Assembly: GCA_965242855.1 (NCBI GenBank)
Contig: OZ251509.1
Span: forward strand, 2,542,001 to 2,606,000
From: WTGU01 sp965242855
GTDB taxonomy: Bacteria; Pseudomonadota; Alphaproteobacteria; UBA828
Length of the DNA stretch: 64,000 nucleotides
Direction: 5' to 3'
Each line of letters starts with the position of its first letter. Within the stretch, counting starts at the first letter, position 1. Below, piece after piece: positions 61,165 to 64,000 of the stretch. The notes below the pieces were generated by a model, which saw only the letters and a list, made by a program, of their open reading frames with translations, had not been told where the DNA came from and ran no database searches. The position numbers and the translations under genes were made by a program.

Positions 61165-61422
61165 ATGATCAAGGAAACCGTCGTCGCCGTGACCGTCGTG
61201 ACCATGGCGGCGGGCGCCGCGCTGGCGCCTTCGGCCGCGTCCGCGGGCGAGAAGCCGATCGTCGTCGCGTCGTGCAACCCGTGCAATCCCTGCAACCCAT
61301 GCGCGGCCTGCAACCCCTGCAACCCTTGCGCCGCATGCAACCCGTGCAACCCGTGCGCGGCCTGCAACCCGTGCAAGCCTTGCGGCGCGTGCAACCCCTG
61401 CAATCCCTGCGCCGCCGACTGA
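61165..61422 (+). CDS. Secreted Cys-rich CxxC-repeat peptide
   Basis: 85 residues. A signal peptide (residues 1-28, ending SAASAG) is followed by about 57 residues in which 16 cysteines occur exactly every third residue from CNPCNPC to the end. The spacers are mainly NP, with AA, KP and GA as fillers. Such spacing gives 15 consecutive CxxC motifs in a row and little else. No haem motif (CxxCH) is present. A soft-metal-binding or redox-active periplasmic peptide is the natural guess. I do not recognise a named family. GAGGAGGAGAG precedes the ATG. It is encoded alone, between cysQ (divergent) and the methylase gene. Confidence 0.85.
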   Translation: MIKETVVAVTVVTMAAGAALAPSAASAGEKPIVVASCNPCNPCNPCAACNPCNPCAACNPCNPCAACNPCKPCGACNPCNPCAAD

Positions 61423-61446
61423 CGGCGCCCGCCGGGATCGCCGGCC

Positions 61447-61476
61447 CCCCGGCGGGAGCGGGCTCTCCCGCCGGGG
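61447..61476 (+). terminator. Strong GC hairpin after the CxxC peptide gene
   Basis: A 12-bp perfect stem (61447-61458 with 61465-61476) around a six-base loop lies 25 bases after the stop. There is no T-run, so it may act as a transcript-end stabiliser or, with the convergent methylase gene, as a bidirectional terminator. Confidence 0.5.
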
Positions 61477-61501
61477 CTCGCGCGCGAGGCCGCTCGCGCC
61501 T

Positions 61502-64000
61502 TCATGCGCCGTCGAGCAGGGTGGTCACCAGCCGCTCCAGTTCGGCGGCGACGCCGTGTTCGGCGAGGGCGGCGCGGATGCGCCGGCGGGCGCGGGTGAA
61601 GTACATGCCTTCCTCCAGCGCGACGGCCTCCGCCACCTCTTCCGCCGTCCGGGCCGCCTTCGCTATCCGGCGGTGCAGCGCGATGCCGCCGTCGAAGCGC
61701 GGAATCGGCAGGTTGAAGACGTATTTGTCGAAATGCCGCGCGCCCCACTGGCCACGCGACTGATAACGCGCCACGCCGGCGCGCAGCACTTCGCTGTTCA
61801 GGATGCCGCAGAGATAGCGCGCCTCCGCGACGTTCTCCGCCGCCGCCCAATAGAGCGTGTGATCAATGACCGCCGTTTCGTCGAAGACCACCGCCGCCGC
61901 GAGGTAGGTGCCTGACGCCGTGTACACGACCCGGATCGGCGCGATCGGGAACTGACGTGATAGCTTTCCATAATAGTCGCATTGTTCGAGGAGACTCATC
62001 GCTCTCGTCTTGTGCCGCTCCCACAGCGCCTCGGTCCTTTCGAGCCACTGCGCCAGCCTCGGGAAGCCGCGGCCCGCGGCCTTTTCCGCGTCCAGCAATT
62101 CGCCCCGCTCCCAGGGGACGACGGCCCGCTGCGGCGCGAGAACGCGGAACGGCGTGATCGACTCGCCGAGCAGGACGGGCCGCAGGAACGCCTTGTCCAT
62201 CGTGCCCTGCGGTGGCTCCACCTCTTTCCAGGGCGCCTTGTCCTGGCTCCCCACCCGCCCGTGCACCAACGGCGCCTCCGGATTGGGCGGCAACATTCCC
62301 GTCACGGGCACCGGCTCGACGAGCACCAGACGCCTGGGGAAGAGCGTCGCGCCATTGCGAAAAACGCTCCGGTAATGCGAATCCGGTCGATCGTCGGCCA
62401 TCCCCGGCCAGGGTGAAGGTGTGTCGGTCAGGTTCGCGTCCGCCTCCGCTTCGTCGGCGTCGCGTCTCGGAAGCCTGCCGGCGAATGCGTTCACCGCCTT
62501 GGGCAGCGGCGCAGGCGTCGGGCGGTCGTGACGCGCGGCGAACAGTACGCAGCTCGGCACCGGGAAGAGGGGCTGCACCTCCGGCCCGAAGGTCCAGGCG
62601 CGGGCGAAGCGGAGGCGGAACGCGAGATGGCCGAGTTGCACCGCCTCGCCCTTGCGGAACGCCGCATAGGCTTGGCGCGACATGGCGGCGTAGGGCATGA
62701 CCAGGGCGACCTTCCCGGTCTGCCGCATGTAGAGCAACGCCGTGCGCATGTAGAAGTAGCCTGAAAGGTCCTGCTGCGTCGCGACCTTGCCGCCCACCCA
62801 CAACCCGGCGGCCCGGCACTCCTCGCGGAAGCGCTCCTGGAACGCCGCGCTCATGTAGCGATAGGACACCCAGGGCGGGTTGCCGATCACGACGTCGGCC
62901 TTCTGCGCCTCCGCCGCGAGCCACACCGGGCGCGCCAGATTGCGGGCGATATAACCCCAGATGTGGTTGCGGCCTTCGCCCTGAAGGCGGCGCATGACCT
63001 CGTAGGTCTCGCGCAGGACGCAGCGGTCTTCCGGCCGGCTCGCCGCGGCCTCGCGCTCCATCCAGGCGGCGAAGTTGGCGCCCGGCTCCGCCCGCGCGGC
63101 GGACCGGATCATGGCGTTCAGCACCCGGTCCAGAAGCCCGGCGTCGGCGGCCACGGCCGCCGGGAAGCGCAGCGTCGCCGGGGCGAGCCGCCGGGTTTCC
63201 GGCTCCGTCACCGTGACCGGCGGGACGAAGATCTCGAGTACGTTGTCGCCGGCGAGCATGTCGGGTTGCCGCCCCTTCTCTCCCGTCCGGGCCAGGTTCC
63301 ACTGCAAGGCGTCGCCCAGATAGACCGGCACGGCCATCTCGCCCGGATGTTCCCGGCGCAGCGCCGGCACCAGCGCAAGCAGCCAGGTGGCGCGGGAGAA
63401 GATGACGGCGACGGGGTGAATGTCGATCCCCGCGACGTTCCGCGCCGCGCGCCGCGCCGCCTCCGCCGGGGAGAGGCCGGCGGCCTCGGCGGCAGCGAGC
63501 ACGGCCTGCACCGCGTGGAACAGGAACGTCCCCGAGCCGCAGGCCGGGTCCATGACCCGCCGTTCCAGCGGATCGTCCACGGCGGCCGCGACCATGCGGG
63601 CGGCCAGCCAGTCGGGGGTGTAGTATTCGCCGAGATCGTGGCGGGTTCCCGGATCGATCAGGCTCTCGTAGAGCACCTTGAGAATGTCGACGCGGACGTC
63701 GCGCAGGCGGAAGCGGTTGACCTGCCGGGCGATGCGCATGACCAGCGCCGCGCCCGCCGGATCCGCCAGCACCCAATCGAAGAAGTCGGGTTCGCTCTGG
63801 CCGGCGATGCCGAGGTTCGAGAACGCCTTGTCGTGGAGCAAGGCCGCCGCGTCCGCAGGCGGCGCGCCGATCAGCGCCCCCCAGGCCACCGCCTTCGCGA
63901 CGGCGACGAGATAGGTGTGTTGCAGGAACAAGGCGTCGTCGCCCACGTCCACGCCGTAGGCGAGGCCCAGGAGGCGCTCCCACAACGCCCGCTTCAGGCG
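61502..64000 (-). CDS. N6-adenine DNA methylase, partial (cut by window edge)
   Basis: At least 830 residues, open to the window end, so the N-terminus is outside. DLGEYYTPDWLAARMV, motif I DPACGSGTFLFHAV and motif IV NPPWVSYRYMSAAF identify an Eco57I/Type I-like N6-adenine methylase. C-terminal parts are long, with WERGELLDAEKAAGRGFPRLAQWL and PRFDGGIALHRRIAKAA, resembling the target-recognition end of Type IIG enzymes. Together with the enzyme at 338-4462 this makes two unrelated-looking large methylases in one window. Any nuclease domain would lie beyond the window. Confidence 0.88.
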   Translation of the reverse strand, partial: RLKRALWERLLGLAYGVDVGDDALFLQHTYLVAVAKAVAWGALIGAPPADAAALLHDKAFSNLGIAGQSEPDFFDWVLADPAGAALVMRIARQVNRFRLRDVRVDILKVLYESLIDPGTRHDLGEYYTPDWLAARMVAAAVDDPLERRVMDPACGSGTFLFHAVQAVLAAAEAAGLSPAEAARRAARNVAGIDIHPVAVIFSRATWLLALVPALRREHPGEMAVPVYLGDALQWNLARTGEKGRQPDMLAGDNVLEIFVPPVTVTEPETRRLAPATLRFPAAVAADAGLLDRVLNAMIRSAARAEPGANFAAWMEREAAASRPEDRCVLRETYEVMRRLQGEGRNHIWGYIARNLARPVWLAAEAQKADVVIGNPPWVSYRYMSAAFQERFREECRAAGLWVGGKVATQQDLSGYFYMRTALLYMRQTGKVALVMPYAAMSRQAYAAFRKGEAVQLGHLAFRLRFARAWTFGPEVQPLFPVPSCVLFAARHDRPTPAPLPKAVNAFAGRLPRRDADEAEADANLTDTPSPWPGMADDRPDSHYRSVFRNGATLFPRRLVLVEPVPVTGMLPPNPEAPLVHGRVGSQDKAPWKEVEPPQGTMDKAFLRPVLLGESITPFRVLAPQRAVVPWERGELLDAEKAAGRGFPRLAQWLERTEALWERHKTRAMSLLEQCDYYGKLSRQFPIAPIRVVYTASGTYLAAAVVFDETAVIDHTLYWAAAENVAEARYLCGILNSEVLRAGVARYQSRGQWGARHFDKYVFNLPIPRFDGGIALHRRIAKAARTAEEVAEAVALEEGMYFTRARRRIRAALAEHGVAAELERLVTTLLDGA

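Noticed and set aside
61240..61430. Open frames on the minus strand with HGLQGLHGLH-type repeats
   Set aside because: They are the reverse reading of the CNPC codon repeats and lack a start or ribosome site of their own.

Overview
The window is high-GC (by eye well above 60 percent) and reads as an alphaproteobacterial chromosome, most likely of the Rhodospirillales type. The basis is a PopZ-family polar organiser next to valS, the block rpmH-rnpA-yidD-yidC-engB-argB, GTG/ATG stop-start overlaps almost everywhere, a Rhodospirillales-like porin with an ASA/AQA-type signal peptide, and many ABC importers. I cannot name genus or species from the sequence.

Layout. 1-7781: intergenic palindromic repeats, then a defence-like cluster made of a very large Type IIG-like restriction-methylase, a DUF262 protein, an OLD/DUF3696-like ATPase and an unassigned partner. 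7861-11400: two oligopeptide-type ABC permeases and an LLM flavin monooxygenase, without the solute-binding protein or ATPases one would expect. 11440-15222: a 17-bp inverted repeat carrying a promoter-like TTGACA, then two translationally coupled P-loop ATPases, the second ending in six TPR-like repeats of exactly 129 bp. 15330-26497: housekeeping core (popZ, valS, ilvD, metC-like, rpmH, rnpA, yidD, yidC, engB, argB). 26528-27282: two small coupled genes of unknown function. 27467-40538: one long minus-strand catabolic/uptake block consisting of a Rieske oxygenase, a NicX-like ring-cleavage enzyme, a TorT-like binding protein with a sugar-type ABC importer, an amidohydrolase and a branched-chain-amino-acid-type (Liv) importer, interrupted by a frameshifted Mrr N-domain gene. 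40759-44728: decayed hldE, uvrD-type helicase, a membrane/coiled-coil protein and a HigA antitoxin remnant. 44729-46470: repeat-rich DNA around a porin gene with its own promoter and terminator. 46527-47395: Fic protein with a small partner. 47523-54714: MFS exporter, DegT aminotransferase, tyrS, anmK, a PD-(D/E)XK nuclease and an alpha/beta hydrolase. 54906-61014: sulfur and cofactor genes (cysE, cysteine desulfurase, ferredoxin, tenA, mnmA), a tRNA-Met whose 5' end overlaps mnmA, lpxR and cysQ. 61165-61422: a secreted peptide with 16 cysteines at strict three-residue spacing. 61502-64000: a second large N6-adenine methylase, cut by the window edge.

How it fits together. Core metabolism is colinear and operonic. 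Defence-type genes sit between core blocks as separate insertions: the Type IIG/DUF262/ATPase cluster, the dual ATPase/TPR pair, the Mrr-N remnant, the HigA remnant, Fic, the PD-(D/E)XK nuclease and the second methylase. The best candidates for an undescribed system are the dual-ATPase/TPR pair with its palindromic control region, the DUF262-DUF3696-unassigned trio, and the CxxC-repeat secreted peptide. Three separate genes carry what looks like a single missing base next to a G/C run, so some pseudogene calls may be sequencing artefacts.
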